From positions 1,116,001 through 1,180,000 of the forward strand of contig JAPVLO010000277.1 of NCBI GenBank assembly GCA_027257055.1: a stretch of 64,000 bases of DNA. The letters are read 5' to 3'. A model generated the notes under the pieces. It was not told where the DNA came from. It made no database searches and saw only the letters and a list, made by a program, of their open reading frames with translations. Position 1 is the stretch's first letter, and each line of letters begins with the position of its first letter. The translations under genes were made by a program, and so were the position numbers. Source of the stretch: Cephalopachus bancanus. Taxonomy: Eukaryota; Chordata; Mammalia; Primates; Tarsiidae. This document shows, piece by piece, positions 1 through 11,692 of the stretch.

Positions 1-508
1 AGTATAAGCAAAGCATCTGTGTTAATACTGGAAATGCCTGTGCTACTTTTTTGATGGTCAAAGGTTCTTGCTTAAAGATCACTGTCCTTCTGATATGATC
101 TTTGTCAATATACGCAAAAGTGCAGTCTTTTGAAATCCTCTGCCCAAAGGAGCATTACCATTCTAAAGAATTCCAGAATCATGTATCCGCAAATCTGAGC
201 ACAGATTGTTTTCTGCCACGTATGAGAAATGGTTTAACTAAGCTACACTAAAAACAAAAAAAGTTGGTATAATTCCTATGAAAATATCTGTTGAATGTGC
301 CTCAGGGCCCAAACATTTGCCCAGTCAATAATGCCTGCGTCAGGATATCCTCACACCTCTCCAACTACGGCAATTCCTACCGTCCTCCTTTTCAGGTCAA
401 CACTGGAGTCACTTCAATCCACTAAGCATTTCAGCTTCCTCGACATGTCAGGGAGCAGGCTAGGCTCTAAGGACATACAGAGAGAACGTCTCTGATTTGA
501 AAGTGGTT

Positions 509-842
509 TAGTTTGAATGTGTCCCCCAGAAAGCATGTGTTGGCAACGGAACCCCCAGTGCAACAGCGTCACGAGGTGGGACCTCGGATTAGACCATGAA
601 GGCTCTGTCCTCGTAAATGGATTAATGCTGATTATAAAAGGGCTTGAGGTGCAATTTGGATCCCTTGTTGGCTTTTGCCTTCTCTTGTCCTTCCTCCTTT
701 CGCCATGGGATGACACTTAAGAAAGCCTTTGCCAGAGGCCAATGCCATGTTCTTGGACTTCCCGGCATCCAGAAGCGTAAGCCAAATAACTTCTGTTTAT
801 AAATTAACCAGCCTCAGATATTCTGTGATGGCAGCATAAACA
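509..842 (+). mobile_element. MaLR/ERVL-type solo LTR remnant
   Basis: Starts GTTTGAATGTGTCCCCCAGA, has an internal CCATGGGATGACAC and ends near 'TTCTGTGATGGCAGCATAAA'. This is the familiar layout of MST/MLT-class mammalian LTRs. No internal retroviral genes are attached. Subfamily not determined. Confidence 0.6.
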
Positions 843-889
843 AACAGTTTCCAATCCTTCCCTCGAGGAATTTAACATTTATTATTATT

Positions 890-1192
890 ATTATTATTTT
901 TTATTTTTATTTTTTTTTGAGTCGGAGTCTCACTCTGTCGCCCAGACTGGAGTGCAGTGGCCGCTCCCGGCCACCGCAGCCTCGACCCGCTGGACTCCGG
1001 CGATCCTTCCGCCTCAGCCTTCCGAGTAGCCGGAATTACAGGCGCGCGCTACCATGCCTGGCTGATTTTTTGATTTATTGTAGAGATGAGGTCTCGCTGC
1101 CCAGGCGGGTCTCAAACCCGCGGGCTCAGGCAATCCACTCACCTCAGCCTCCCAAAGGCGCGGGATTACAGGCTGAGCCACTGAGCCCGGCT
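890..1192 (-). mobile_element. Alu, young CpG-rich type
   Basis: Full dimer on the minus strand with GCGCGCG and GCGGGTCTCAAACCCGCGGG intact. It follows a T-rich/ATT tail. With the next Alu it is bracketed by 'TTAACATTTA' and 'CTAACATTTA'. Confidence 0.95.
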
Positions 1193-1210
1193 ATTATTAT
1201 TATTATTATT
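1193..1210. repeat. (ATT)n microsatellite
   Basis: A short ATT run at the junction of two same-orientation Alus, derived from an Alu tail. A second ATT run is at 882-898. Confidence 0.85.
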
Positions 1211-1500
1211 TTTTTATTTCGAGTCTCTCTCTGTCGCCCAGGGTGGAGTGCAGTGGCATCATCACAGCTCACCATAGCCTCGACCTCCTGGGCGCAGGTG
1301 ATCCTTTCATATCAGCCTCCCCAGTAACTGGGACTACAGGCACATGCCACCACGCCTGGTTAGTTCTTAAACATTTTTTTGTAGAGATGAGGTCTCGCTA
1401 TGTCACCCAGGCTGGTCTCAAACTCCTGAGCTCAAGCAGTCCTCCTACCTTGGCCTCCCCAAGTGCTGGGATTACAGGTGTGAGCCACTATGTCCAGCCA
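1211..1500 (-). mobile_element. Alu, older type
   Basis: Dimeric Alu in reverse with 'TCAAACTCCTGAGCTCAAGCAGTCC', ending at TGTCCAGCC. It is more diverged than its neighbour. Confidence 0.92.
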
Positions 1501-1539
1501 GAAGCTAACATTTAAAAGGGGAAACAAGACTATTCCCGA

Positions 1540-2240
1540 CTGCTAAAAGGTGGGGGCAATCCAAACATCCATCCAGGAATGAATGGATAAGCAACATGTG
1601 GTCTGTCCACACAGCAGAACATCACTGAGCCTAAAAAGGAAGGGGGGACCTCTTAAGGACAATGTGCTGCGTGAAATCAGCCGGGCACAAAAGGAAACGT
1701 CTTGCACGATTCCACTGATGTCAGATACCTAGAGGAGTGAAATCAGAGACAGAAAGTAGACAAGTAGCCGGGCTCGGTGGCTCAGCCTGTAATCCCACGC
1801 TTTGGGAGGCTGAGGTGAGTGGATTAACTGGGCCCGAGGGTTCGAGACCCGCCTGGGCAACTTGGCGAGACGTCATCTCTACAATAAATCAAAAATCAGC
1901 CGGGCGTGGTAGCACGCCTGTAATTCCGGCTACTCGAAAGGCTGAGGCGGAAGGATCGCCAGAGCCCAGTGGGTCGAGGCTGCGGTGGCCAGGAGCGGCC
2001 ACTGCACTCCAGTCTGGGCGACACAGTGAGACTATAACTCAAAAAAAAAAAAAAAGACAAGTAGTTGCCAGGGCTGGAGGGAAGGGGAGAGGAGAGTCAG
2101 TGTTTAATGAACGGGTAAAAAGTTTTAGCTTGAGGACATAAAAACGTTCATGCAATCTGTTTAACAACATGAAGATACTTAACACTTTTGAACTATACAC
2201 GTTAAGATGGTTAAGCTGGTAAATTTCATTTGTTTTTCAC
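1540..2240 (+). mobile_element. L1 3' end, split by an Alu
   Basis: Both flanks of the 1768-2055 Alu read as the L1 3' region ('ATCCAAACATCCATCCAGGAATG', 'ACTATACACGTTAAGATGGTTAA'). The Alu duplicated AGACAAGTAG (1758-1767 and 2055-2064). Confidence 0.8.
1768..2054 (+). mobile_element. Alu nested in L1
   Basis: Starts GCCGGGCTCGGTGGCTCAGC and ends in an A15 tail. Perfect 10-bp target-site duplication AGACAAGTAG. CpG sites are largely intact, so it is a young insertion. Confidence 0.97.
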
Positions 2241-2264
2241 CATGCAAAAAAGGGTTTTGTTTGT

Positions 2265-2552
2265 TTCAGTAATTCAGGGTCTCGTCCTGTCACCAGGCTG
2301 AAGTGCCATGGCTCACAGCTCACCACAGCCTCCAACCCCTGGGCTCAAGCGATCCTCCTTCGTCAGCCTCCTGAGTGGCTGGGACGACAGGTGTAAACCA
2401 CCATGCCTGGCTAATTTTTTAAAAAAGTTTTTGTAGAGGTGGGAGGTCTCACTATGTTGCCCAGACTGGTCTCAAACTCCTGGGCTCAAACCATCTTCCC
2501 GCCCTGGCCTCCCGAGGTGCTGGGATTACAGGCAGGAGCCCCTGTGCCCGCC
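2265..2552 (-). mobile_element. Alu, old type
   Basis: Reverse dimer from 'TTCAGGGTCTCGTCCTGTCACC' to 'GGATTACAGGCAGGAGCCCC'. CpG-depleted and diverged. Confidence 0.9.
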
Positions 2553-3264
2553 TCCCCCTCCCCCCAAGAAAAGACGTTTTAAAAGGGGAGAGGACAAGCA
2601 TGAAGGCAGATGCCACGAGAGCAGGGTGAACAGTGTGGCCGGAGACAGAGGCAGACACGGGAGAAGGGCCCACGTCCCGAGGGAAGGCGGCCATGACCTG
2701 GGCTGGGCCGTGCAGAAAAGTGGGAGGCAGGGGCACGGGTTCTGCAGCCACGGGCGCACGCACCAAAGGCGGGGTGGGAGGCCCACGCTGGGAGGAGGTT
2801 TACGGCTGGGCTCGTGGCGGCCGGGTGTGCACCCTCAACGCTGTGCCCAGCAACCCTGCCCAAGTGACAGCCAAGGAAACCCAGGCCTAAACTCCAAGGT
2901 AGAGCAGCAGCAGACAGGAGACACGAAGGCCCCCGGAGAGAAGGGGCGGGCGTAGGAGCCAGCGCTGGCGTGGCAGAGCAGGGACAGGAAGCCAGCTGCG
3001 GCGGGGGTGGCGAGGAAGAGGCAACGCCCCCACCCGGACCCAAGCCCAGCCGAGACTGGCCGGCCCCAGGCATGTGGCCAGGGCACAGAGGCTTGAGGCC
3101 AAAAATGGAGGGACTGGCCCTCGGGCGCGGCAGGTGGGGATGCAGAACGGGCAGCCGCCTGGAAGACAGCACGGAGGCCCCTCAGGAAGCTGAACATGGC
3201 ATCACCACCTGGCCCGGAGAACCCGCCCCGGGGGAATTGCATTTCCCCAAGAGACGGGAACACG
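2553..3264. other. GC-rich single-copy intron DNA, no gene seen
   Basis: GC-rich, with open frames on both strands that match nothing I recognise and lack splice or start context. Confidence 0.6.
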
Positions 3265-3405
3265 ATCACACACACCACAGCCTCAACCTGCTGGGCTCCG
3301 GTGATCCTTCCGCCTCAGCCTTCCAAGTACCTGGAACTACAGGCACCCGCCACCATGCCCAGCTGATTTTTTTGTTTATTGTTGAGACGAGGTCTCGCCA
3401 AGCTG
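3265..3405 (-). mobile_element. Alu fragment
   Basis: Carries part of an inverted Alu ('CAACCTGCTGGGCTCCGGTGA' to 'GAGACGAGGTCTCGCCAAGC'), lacking both ends. Confidence 0.88.
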
Positions 3406-3414
3406 AGCATCACT

Positions 3415-4210
3415 CTTGAGTCAGAAAGTGGAAACGACCCAAATGTCCATTCACTGAAGAATGTCCATCACTGATCATACACACACCATATCTGTTCAAC
3501 AGGATGTTCTCTGGCGTAAAAAGGAAGAAAACACGGACACATGCTATGATGCAGATGAACCTTGACAGCATTCTGCCACGTGAAAGAGGCCGCACACCCA
3601 AGAGATACAAATCGCATGATTCAACATAGACGAAATATCCCGAACAGGCAAATCTAGAGAGACAGGAAGTAGTCGAAGAGTGGTCGCTCCGGGTTGGGGT
3701 AAAGGGCTGGGGTGGTGTGGGGAGCGATTGCCAAGGGCATGGGGTTTCTTTCTGGGGTAACGGAAATATTCCAAAATCAACTGTGGGGATGGATGCCCCG
3801 CTCAGTAAATGTAAATGTACTAACAGCCAGTTATCCACACACTTTATTTTTTTTTATTTTTTTATTTTTTGAGTTGGAGTCTCACTCAGTCGCCCAGACT
3901 GGAGTGCAGTGGCCGCTCCCGGCCACCGCAGACTCGACCTGCTGGGCTCCAGCGATCCTTCTGCCTCAGCCTTCCGAGTAGCCAGAATTACAGGCGCGCG
4001 CTACCACGCCCGGCTAATTTTTGGTTTTATTGTAGAGATGAGGTCTTGCCTGCCCAGACGGGTCTCGAACCCGCGGGCTCAGGCAATCTGCTCACCTCAG
4101 CCTCCCAAAGGTGCGGGATTACAGGCTGAGCCACCGAGCCCAACTTATCTGCACACTTTAAATGGGTGAAGTGTGTGCTATGCAAATTATATCTCAATAA
4201 AGCTGTTATG
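3415..4210 (+). mobile_element. L1 3' end, split by an Alu
   Basis: 'ACCCAAATGTCCATTCACTG' through 'TATATCTCAATAAAGCTGTT' is the L1 3' region. It is interrupted at 3846-4145 by an Alu whose duplication is TTATCCACACACTTTA / TTATCTGCACACTTTA. Confidence 0.85.
3846..4145 (-). mobile_element. Alu, young, nested in L1
   Basis: Full reverse dimer with intact GGCGCGCGCTACCACGCCCGG and GGGTCTCGAACCCGCGGG. Target-site duplications as described for the host L1. Confidence 0.97.
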
Positions 4211-4499
4211 TATTTTTTACAGATTGGAGGACTGGCTCAAAGTCTAAGAATGCCATGGGGTTGGTCTGGGGCTCTCCCACCCCGTGGAAACTAGGGTAGA
4301 ATATCAACATGACAGCCACGTGAGGACTCGTCACCGGTCACCCACAGCCCCTTTCTCAGGCAGTGCTGGAGTGAGCGCTGCTGCAAATGGGAGTGTTAAC
4401 CAAGAGAAGATGCCAGGCGCCAGGGTTATAAGAGGCCGCTGGTCACCTCCCAACAGCCCTTCTCCCCTCCTCCCTGCTCACAGGTCTACTGACTCACGG

Positions 4500-5450
4500 G
4501 CAGCAACTTACCTTCCTAAAAACCTGCATCTTCCAGCCTCCCTCACAGACAGGGCGGCCGGTGAGATGTGTACACCAGTGGTCACATATATTGTCCAGAA
4601 AGTCCTCTGAAAGGAGTGAACCAGCTTCCAGGTCTCTTCTGCCTTGCCCCCCTTCCTCTTTCCTGCCGCCTGGATTGCCAACATTATGGCTGGAATCTCA
4701 GCTGCCCTGTTATCACCCCGAGGACGAGGGCCACACCGAGGGACGGGAGAGCGGGAGAAGCCTGGCTCCCCACGTTGTGCCCATGCCGCTCCGCCGCTCC
4801 GGCCCGCCGACCTCCGGACTTCTCGCACGGGAGAGCGGGAAAACCTCCCGCGGTGCAGAAGCCCCTCTTCGAAGCCTGTCCCGAGCCATCAAACGCAGCT
4901 GCTGACACAGACAGCAGAGCGCTGGCGAGGAAGGGGCTGGCACTGAGTGGAGAAAGCTTTCCCTGCATCCCCAACCCACCTGCTCGCTCCGCCTCCGTCT
5001 GGCCTCGGCTGCTTCTCCAGCCGGAAACGCCTTCCCTCCCTCCCCCTCTGTCCACCTGCCTCCTCCAGCCTTCAAGGCCACGTCAAGTCAGCTTAACGTC
5101 TTCTCCTCGGGCCACAGGGCCCTCCTTCCCTCCAGCCGGTTCCCCTTGGCGGCCGCCATCTGGGCCTCAGCCATGCCGCGCTCCCCCATTCAGCGAGCGG
5201 CGTGGGCCGAGGCGGGCCTTCTGCTCCCGATTCAGTTCTCCGCTCCTGAGGGGCAGGGACGACTGGCAGAGGAACAGGGAAGGAAGCCGGCTTCAGAGCA
5301 CCGAAGCGCCCACTGTGCAGCTCCTGAGGCTGCCTCCTTTGGGCCTCTCCTAGGTTTCCCGCAACACGAGCTTCTGCCTTTGTGTCCTGGGAAACCGGCT
5401 CCCAGTTCCAGTTCCAGCCTCCCTTGCCACACATCCATCTGCCCATTCAT
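4500..5450. other. GC-rich intron segment with an L2-like piece
   Basis: Moderately CpG-rich at 4700-5250. About 4950-5115 resembles the 3' end of an L2 LINE ('GAAACGCCTTCCCTCCCTCC', 'AAGGCCACGTCAAGTCAGC'). No gene is recognised despite long GC-rich frames. Confidence 0.5.
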
Positions 5451-5489
5451 CCACTTGGGAAATATCATCTTTCTCTCTCTCTCTCCCCC

Positions 5490-6157
<668 letters not shown>

Positions 6158-6439
6158 TAAATTCCAGGAATCCAGAGGCAAGGGACACAACCTTGTCCCT
6201 GCAAACTTTGCAGGACAGTCTGTGCAAAGAGACCGTGAGCCTGGAGGCCAGAAGGCCTGGGCGCCAGGCTGGCCCTTGCCAGCTCCCGAACGCTGGGCCA
6301 AGGATGCCCTTCTCTGAGCCTCAGTCTCCAGACGCATGAACTCTGGGTGAAGGGTGATCATGCCTCTTCCAGTTCCAACTAAGAACAGTTCCACAACCTT
6401 TGTGTGCGTGTATGTCTAGGGCAAGGGGGAAGAAAGCGA

Positions 6440-6595
6440 GCGAGTATTTACGGAGTGCCTATGATACACCAGGCATAGGGTCTGCTTAATACCACAGCTC
6501 CAGCAGGTAGGCGGCTTGCCCCATTGTACAAGCAAAGAAACGAGAGCTAAGCGTTTAGGTAGCCTGCTTAAGAGCACACAGCCAAGCTGAGGGAG
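6440..6595 (+). mobile_element. MIR
   Basis: MIR core order is visible: 'GAGTGCCTATGATACACCAGG', 'CCATTGTACAAGCAAAGAAAC', 'AGCACACAGCCAAG'. Confidence 0.7.
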
Positions 6596-7448
6596 AGCAC
6601 CTAAGCAGCTCTGCAAACATCTACCCCATCCTTCCTGAGAGACGGGTGGGCACGTGGCTAAGTGCTAGGGACACGACACCGATGAGGAACGGAGCCCTGC
6701 CCTGTCCATCCGTCTCCTCCACTAAACAAGCAGAACAATCCAGCAATAAGGGTCCGACAGGAGGGCACAGACTGCCCTGGGGCCACAGAGGTCCAGTCAC
6801 TTCCCAGTCTGAAGTCGGCAGGGCCGGCTTCTCAGAGGACGCGACGGCCAAGCAGAAGCCAGAAGAAAAACCAGGAATCGCCATGGCAGGCGGAGGGGAC
6901 AAGGACGGGGCAGGGGTGGGAGGAAAAGGAAGGCCTGCCTGAGCGAGGAGCGGCACGTCAAGACCACGGGCAGAAAGACGGCGAGAGGAGCACAGGCAGG
7001 TCGGGAGACAGGTGTGGGGCAGGAGCAGCAGGCTCGAGAGGGAAGCCCAAGTGAGACCACAGAGAGCCCCTCGAGGGAACTGTGACGTCTGCTCAGGGCA
7101 ATCGTGAGCAGGTGTGAGCCTAGGGCTGAAGGCTCTGCCCTTTCCGGACTTCGCTGCTGGCCAGGTCCCGGCCACATGTGCACATCAGACACGCCTGAGG
7201 CGAACAGAACCACTCCAGACCCCCTGGAGCAGGGTCTCCAGCTTCTCTAGCTCAGGCATGCGAGTGGGTGCCACAGTCTACCGTGATGCCCTTCAACCCG
7301 AGAAACATCAGACTGCAGGTCACAGCAGGGAGTCCTCATTTGTTTGTCTTGGGCTGGGGAAGGGACAGCCTGAGATGTTGCAGGACAGAGTCCAGGGGAA
7401 GGGAGGACAGGGCATGCTGGCGGCCAGCCAGGCAGAGGGTGAGCTCAC
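6596..7448. other. Single-copy intron DNA of NEIL2
   Basis: No interspersed repeat or exon recognised. Open frames on both strands are GC-rich chance frames. Confidence 0.6.
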
Positions 7449-7588
7449 CTGGGTGTCCTGGAGCCACAGCGACTGAAGGCCGGCAGGGTGCAGCTTCTTA
7501 CTGCTGCCCCCTGTCTTGACCACCTGCTGGCCCACAAAGGGGGACACCAAATGATGAAATTTCCTCACAGACGGTCCTTCTGGCATTC
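7449..7588 (-). CDS. NEIL2: NEIL2 first coding exon (N-terminus of endonuclease VIII-like 2)
   Basis: After acceptor ctgcccacag the exon reads GA then ATG (7586-7584). It encodes 46 codons, [20 protein letters not shown] onward to [10 protein letters not shown], ending CAG before a GTGAGC donor. NEIL2 is a bifunctional DNA glycosylase/AP lyase of base excision repair that removes oxidised cytosines, preferring bubble and transcribed DNA. Pro2, the Schiff-base nucleophile of the Fpg/Nei family once Met1 is removed, and Glu3 are both present. The lysine-rich GGSSKKL segment is typical of NEIL2. The remaining exons (H2TH and C-terminal zinc-binding module) are not found in 1-7300 and must lie beyond the left edge. 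Confidence 0.95.
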
Positions 7589-7834
7589 CTGTGGGCAGAA
7601 ACGGACAAAAGAGACCACAGACTCAGCTCATTTCTGCCTGGCATCTCTGATGGGTGCCAAGGTCCAAGCAACCATTTTTGCCACCAACTTTACGAGCAAA
7701 CATGGCCAAAAAGAGAGCACGGCTGGGAGTGGAGTCAGGTCACGGAGAGGGCCAAGCTGCGCTGGGTGCAGCCAGCTTTGCAAGAGCGGCTTCCCTTTCC
7801 AGTCCCTCTCACCTTTCTCCATGCTGCAAATACT

Positions 7835-8116
7835 ATTTTTTTCAGTTGGAGTCTCACTCTGTTGCCCAGACTGGAGTGCAGTGGCACGCCCCAGCCACCA
7901 TAGCCTCGACTTGCTGGGTTCCACCTCAGCCTTCCAAGTAGCTGGAACTACAGGCGTGTGCTACCATGCCCGGCTAATTTTTTATTATTATTATTATTGT
8001 AGAGATGAGGTCTCACCAAGTTGCCCAGGTGGGTCTCAAACCCGCGGGCTCAGGCAATCCACTCACCTTGGCCTCCCAAAGTGCTGAAATTACAGGCTCA
8101 GCCACCGAGCCCACCC
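7835..8116 (-). mobile_element. Alu
   Basis: Reverse dimer with a small deletion in the right arm and an (ATT)n linker at 7984-7997. Duplication TGCAAATACT / TGCAAACACT. Confidence 0.95.
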
Positions 8117-8235
8117 TTGCAAACACTTATTAAGCACCAACAGTTGCTAGGCATATCATGGGCACTGTCCACTTTGATCCTGTGGCAGCTGCCATCCAAG
8201 GAACCGGCTTTTATTGCTTTTTGCCTAAACTAGGC
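8117..8235 (+). mobile_element. MIR fragment
   Basis: 'CTTATTAAGCACCAACAGTTGC', then 'TGGGCACTGTCCACTTTGATCC', follows the MIR 3' half. Confidence 0.5.
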
Positions 8236-8755
8236 CCCTAACTCACCCCCAGGCTTTCTATGTTCTCCTGCACCCCCTTCCCGAAACAAACGGTCAGTCC
8301 ATCCCATTGCTGCTGGTTTGTTCCCCCTCTCTTCGGTGGAGCAAGCTGTAAAGGCCACAAAGACACAGATGTGGATCCAGCCCTTCCAGGACCGCCTTCG
8401 GGCAGGGGAGACAGATGTGCACGAGACGACCACAACACGGACAGACCCTCAGTCACATCTGCTCAGCTTACCTACATACAATTATCCCGGATCACGGAGA
8501 AGCAGCTGTGTTTTAACGCAGCTTTTAACGCTTTAACGTTAGCTACCTGTGACCCCTTCTCTCCCTGCTTCAAAAGATTCCAGCCCACTAAGAGTCGCCT
8601 ATGTGAGCAGTCTAAGTGGTCTGCACCCCAGCGGGCTGGACTCAGGAGTCCTACCAGCCTCACCCAGGGCACCTGCCTCACCACCGGTTCCCACACCAGC
8701 ACAAGACTCTCCAGAAGTTATGGTTTTAAAAAAAAAAAAAAAAAAAACCCAAAGG

Positions 8756-9047
8756 GCTGGGCGCGGTGGCTCACGCCTATAATCCCAGCACTTTGGGAGG
8801 CCAACGGGAGAGGATTACCTGAGCCCAGGGGTTTGAGACCAGTCTGAGCAACAGAGTGAGACCTTGTCTCTGCAATAAAATCACAAAAAGTAGCTGGGTG
8901 TGGTGGTGTGCATCTGTCATTCCACTACTTGGTAGGCTGAGGGGGAAAGGATTGCCTAAGCCCAGCAGGCCGAGGCTGCAGTGGCCGTGAGCGTGCCACC
9001 ACACTCCAGCCGGGCGACGGAGTAAGACTCCAACTCAAAAAAAAGAG
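8756..9047 (+). mobile_element. Alu
   Basis: 'GGGCTGGGCGCGGTGGCTCAC' to an A-rich tail. Oddly preceded by an A18 run at 8730-8748, which may be the tail of another, lost element. Confidence 0.93.
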
Positions 9048-9927
9048 AATACCACCCCCCCAAATAACATGAAGAAAATAACCGGGTAGGTCCCCGGAAC
9101 AGTGGTCGCTACTGTATTTCAGCGATTCTGAAAAAAGCATTTAAAAATATTTTTTAACTCGGACACAAGGGTGCTTCTTGCAATCTATGCATTCTCATCG
9201 TTCGTTTCGCAGCACGTTGAATAACGTGCATCCTAACCTCAGTGGTGCCTTAAACACGCTGCGGTGTGGCAATACTTCTCCTAGTCTGACTTTCAAGACA
9301 CTCTAGAGGGAAACACGACAAAACCTCCGGGCTGGAAGGAGACCCGCCAGACGCAGCCGACCTTCACCAGTTCTCTGAGCGGGGATCACGGAGGAAGCTT
9401 CTGGAAAAGCCTCCCTCTGAAATGCACCCAGCCATTAAAAGCCTCTGGACACACGGACTGTTTCTCTTGGGGACTGTTATGGAGCCCGGCAAGTGGGCAG
9501 CAGCTTGTTTTCACAGCAGCCTTAAAGAGGCGGAAGGGACCTCGCAGGTTCGCCGAGACGCCACGCCCACCCTCGCGCCCCTCCTCGCGTGGGGGCCACC
9601 GTCGCGAGGCTGGGACAGGAGCCCGCTCGGGAAGTGGAGGTCGGCCCCGCTGTTCCCCTCCGAGGAAAACCACTCCCAAGGAGGATCCCAAATGACCCGT
9701 TTCCCAGCTTCTTCTTGGGGCGGGAGGCAGGGACGCGGAGACGCGGCGGAAGGCCCCTGGGCGCCTCCCCCGGCGCGGGCAGGGCCGCGAGCACCCCGGG
9801 GTGCCTGTGGGCACGGCCACGGCGGGGGCCGGGCCCGCGCGCCTGCCCGCCCCCGCCCCTCTACTTGGCCAGGCCGCGGTCGCCGGGAGAGGAGGGGCCG
9901 TCTTGCCAGGACGGCGGCCGGACTCAC

Positions 9928-10010
9928 CGGCTGCGGGTGGGCGGCCAGCACAGCCCCTCCGACGCCGGCTGGGAGGACTCGGCGCGGGCGCCCGCGCGGA
10001 GCTCCGCCCC
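9928..10010 (-). other. NEIL2: Candidate NEIL2 noncoding exon 1 (5' UTR)
   Basis: On the minus strand CCGCAGCCG is followed at 9927 by GTGAGTCC, a near-consensus donor inside the CpG island and 2.3 kb upstream of the first coding exon. The upstream limit is a guess, since the transcription start cannot be read from sequence. It could instead be a chance GTGAGT in GC-rich DNA. Confidence 0.35.
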
Positions 10011-10790
10011 CTGGGCGCGCGCAGGAGGCGGGGCTCGTTCCCCGGTGGGTGGGGCTTCGGGGCTCCCCGGCCGGGTGGGCGTGGAGCTCTGTCCTGGGCG
10101 GGGCGTGGCGGCGCGGGCTCCGTCCCCGGAGAGAGCGCGGGAGGCGGGGCTCGTCTCCTAGTGGGTGGGGCTTCGGGGCTCCCCGGCCGGGTGGGCGTGG
10201 AGCCCCGTCCCGGGTGGGGCCGGGGGCGCAGGCTCCGCCCCCCGGGGTGAGCGCGAGAGGCGGAGTTGGCTCCACCTGGTGGGCGGGGCTTTGGGACTCC
10301 CGCCTCCGGGTGGGCGTGGAGCTCTGTCCTGGGCGGGGCGTGGCGGCGCGGGCTCCGCCCCCGGAGAGCGCGGGAGGCGGGGCTCGTCTCCTAGTGGGTG
10401 GGGCTTCGGGGCTCCCCTTCCGGGTGGGCGTGGAGTTCCGTAGCGGGCGAGCGTGGGGGCGCGGGCTCCGCCCCAGGAGGGAGCGCGGGAGGCGGAGTTC
10501 GTTCCCTCTGGCGGGCGGGGCTTTGGGGGCGTCCCCTCGGGAGGGCGTGGAGCTCTGTCCTGGGCGGGGCGTGGGGGCGTGGGCTCCGCCCCAGGAGCAG
10601 CGGGCTTCACTCTGCGGGTGTGGGGCTCCTCCGGGCGGGCGCGGGGTCCTCCCCGCGGCGTGGGCGTCGAGCTCCCTTCTAGGGGGTCGTGCGTGGCGGG
10701 CTCCGCACCCGGGATGAGCACAAGGAGGCGGGGCTCGTCCCCCGGGGGTGGGGAGCTCCTCCGGGGCGGGGGGCGCCGGGCGTTGTGTCC
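9990..10790. repeat. GC-box minisatellite, about 117-bp units, in the NEIL2 island
   Basis: The anchor G(T/A)GGGCGT(G/C)GAG recurs at 10075, 10191, 10310, 10424, 10541 and 10660 (spacings 116, 119, 114, 117, 119), with partial units either side. Two unit types are seen. One has 'GGCGGGGCTCGT...GGGTGGGGCTTCGG' (10026, 10142, 10375). The other has 'GGCGGAGTT...GGCGGGGCTTTGGG' (10258, 10490). Each unit brings several GC boxes, so the number of Sp1/KLF sites scales with copy number. Confidence 0.9.
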
Positions 10791-10899
10791 GGGAGGGAAG
10801 CGGGCGGCGGGGCTGTGGCCGAGGGTCGGGAGTAGAAGCCGGGTGGGAGAAAGATAGAGACTGGGACTCTTTGCTCGGCCTCCAAGCCTAAGGAGGGAA

Positions 10900-11692
10900 C
10901 AGAGCTAAGGGAATTGGTTGTCAAGATTCTCCGAAGTGGCTAAAGGGTGTGATCGTTTGCTGCATATTATTTGAGTATTACTATTTGAATGTTTAAGCAC
11001 ATTTTGCTCAAAAATGTGTATTAAATTTGTATTGCATTAGAGTAAGACAGATAAAATCATAGGCTGTTTAAAGATCCATGTTTTATTGCCATGAGTTCTC
11101 CAAGGATGGGAAGCCAGCACTTTCCAGGAAGTCAGCAGGGAGGCTTGGGGAACTCCCCACGGGTGTTCAGGAAACGGGCCAGAATGGCAGTCACCGCGGC
11201 CCCCAGCGGAAGGAGTCCCGGGGGAGACGTGGCCAGGGCAGGGGCACAAGCCCAGCCCGCCCTCCGAGATGCGGTTGTGTTCTACTGGTTGAAATGGTGC
11301 AAATGGCCTTCTCCTGGTGCCGGTCTGCTGAAGGGGCCAGGGCAGGAGGTCAGAGAGAGGCCTGGGAGGTCTGAGGTACCCAGGGTCCTCGCGAAAAGGA
11401 ATCCTGGAGGCAGAGTGGGTGAGGTTTGAGGGCACCGGGTTTGTGGGAGGGATCCTTGGAGAGCCTCTGGTCTCCCTCTTTTTCTAGCTGGCCTTTTCTG
11501 GAGAATAACATGCCCCCTTGGGCGCCCCTGCTGTAGGATCAGGCTCTTCCAAGGTAGCTTCCAGGTTCCCTGGCTGCGCTGGGAGGGAAGCCAGAGACAC
11601 TGTCCTGCCTCACCTAATGGAATGAATGCCTGATGCCCAAAGGGGCTTTTCGGAAGCCAAGAGGCTACTAAATGGTTCATAGCTTGGCTCTG
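10900..11692. other. Intergenic single-copy DNA right of the NEIL2 island
   Basis: No repeat or gene recognised. Open frames of about 100-130 codons on both strands have no family resemblance. Confidence 0.55.

Larger units (their letters stand above)
7589..9927 (-). other. NEIL2: NEIL2 intron 1 (inferred)
   Basis: This is the interval between the first-coding-exon acceptor and a candidate noncoding exon 1 donor. It holds two Alus, a MIR fragment and single-copy DNA. The right boundary depends on the exon 1 call. Confidence 0.5.
9400..10900. promoter_or_regulatory. NEIL2: CpG island with GC boxes: NEIL2 promoter region
   Basis: Very GC-rich with dense CpG, and many GGGCGG/CCGCCC and GGGGCGTGG boxes (Sp1/KLF type). 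No TATA box stands out. It sits 2-3 kb upstream of the NEIL2 first coding exon, with flanks of ordinary composition, so it is the natural promoter. It may be bidirectional, but no gene is recognised on the plus strand to the right. Confidence 0.75.

Noticed and set aside
917..1327. 136-codon frame and the many similar frames with '[20 protein letters not shown]'
   Set aside because: These are antisense Alu translations, recurring at every Alu in the window.
2579..3172. 197-codon minus-strand frame in NEIL2 intron as a possible downstream NEIL2 exon
   Set aside because: Does not contain NEIL2 sequence (no KKLFLRF-like or zinc-binding module). It is a GC-rich chance frame.
4568..5353. 261-codon frame in a CpG-rich stretch, as a possible extra gene or promoter
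   Set aside because: Part is an L2-like piece, no splice pattern or homology is seen, and the CpG density is well below that of the NEIL2 island.
9511..10275. 254-codon open frame on the minus strand in the CpG island
   Set aside because: Same compositional artefact as the plus-strand frame. It overlaps the presumed NEIL2 promoter.
9422..10717. 431-codon open frame on the plus strand across the CpG island
   Set aside because: It reads through the GC-box minisatellite, whose low stop-codon content and near-multiple-of-three period create long frames on both strands. The product is Gly/Arg/Ala/Pro-rich with no family resemblance.
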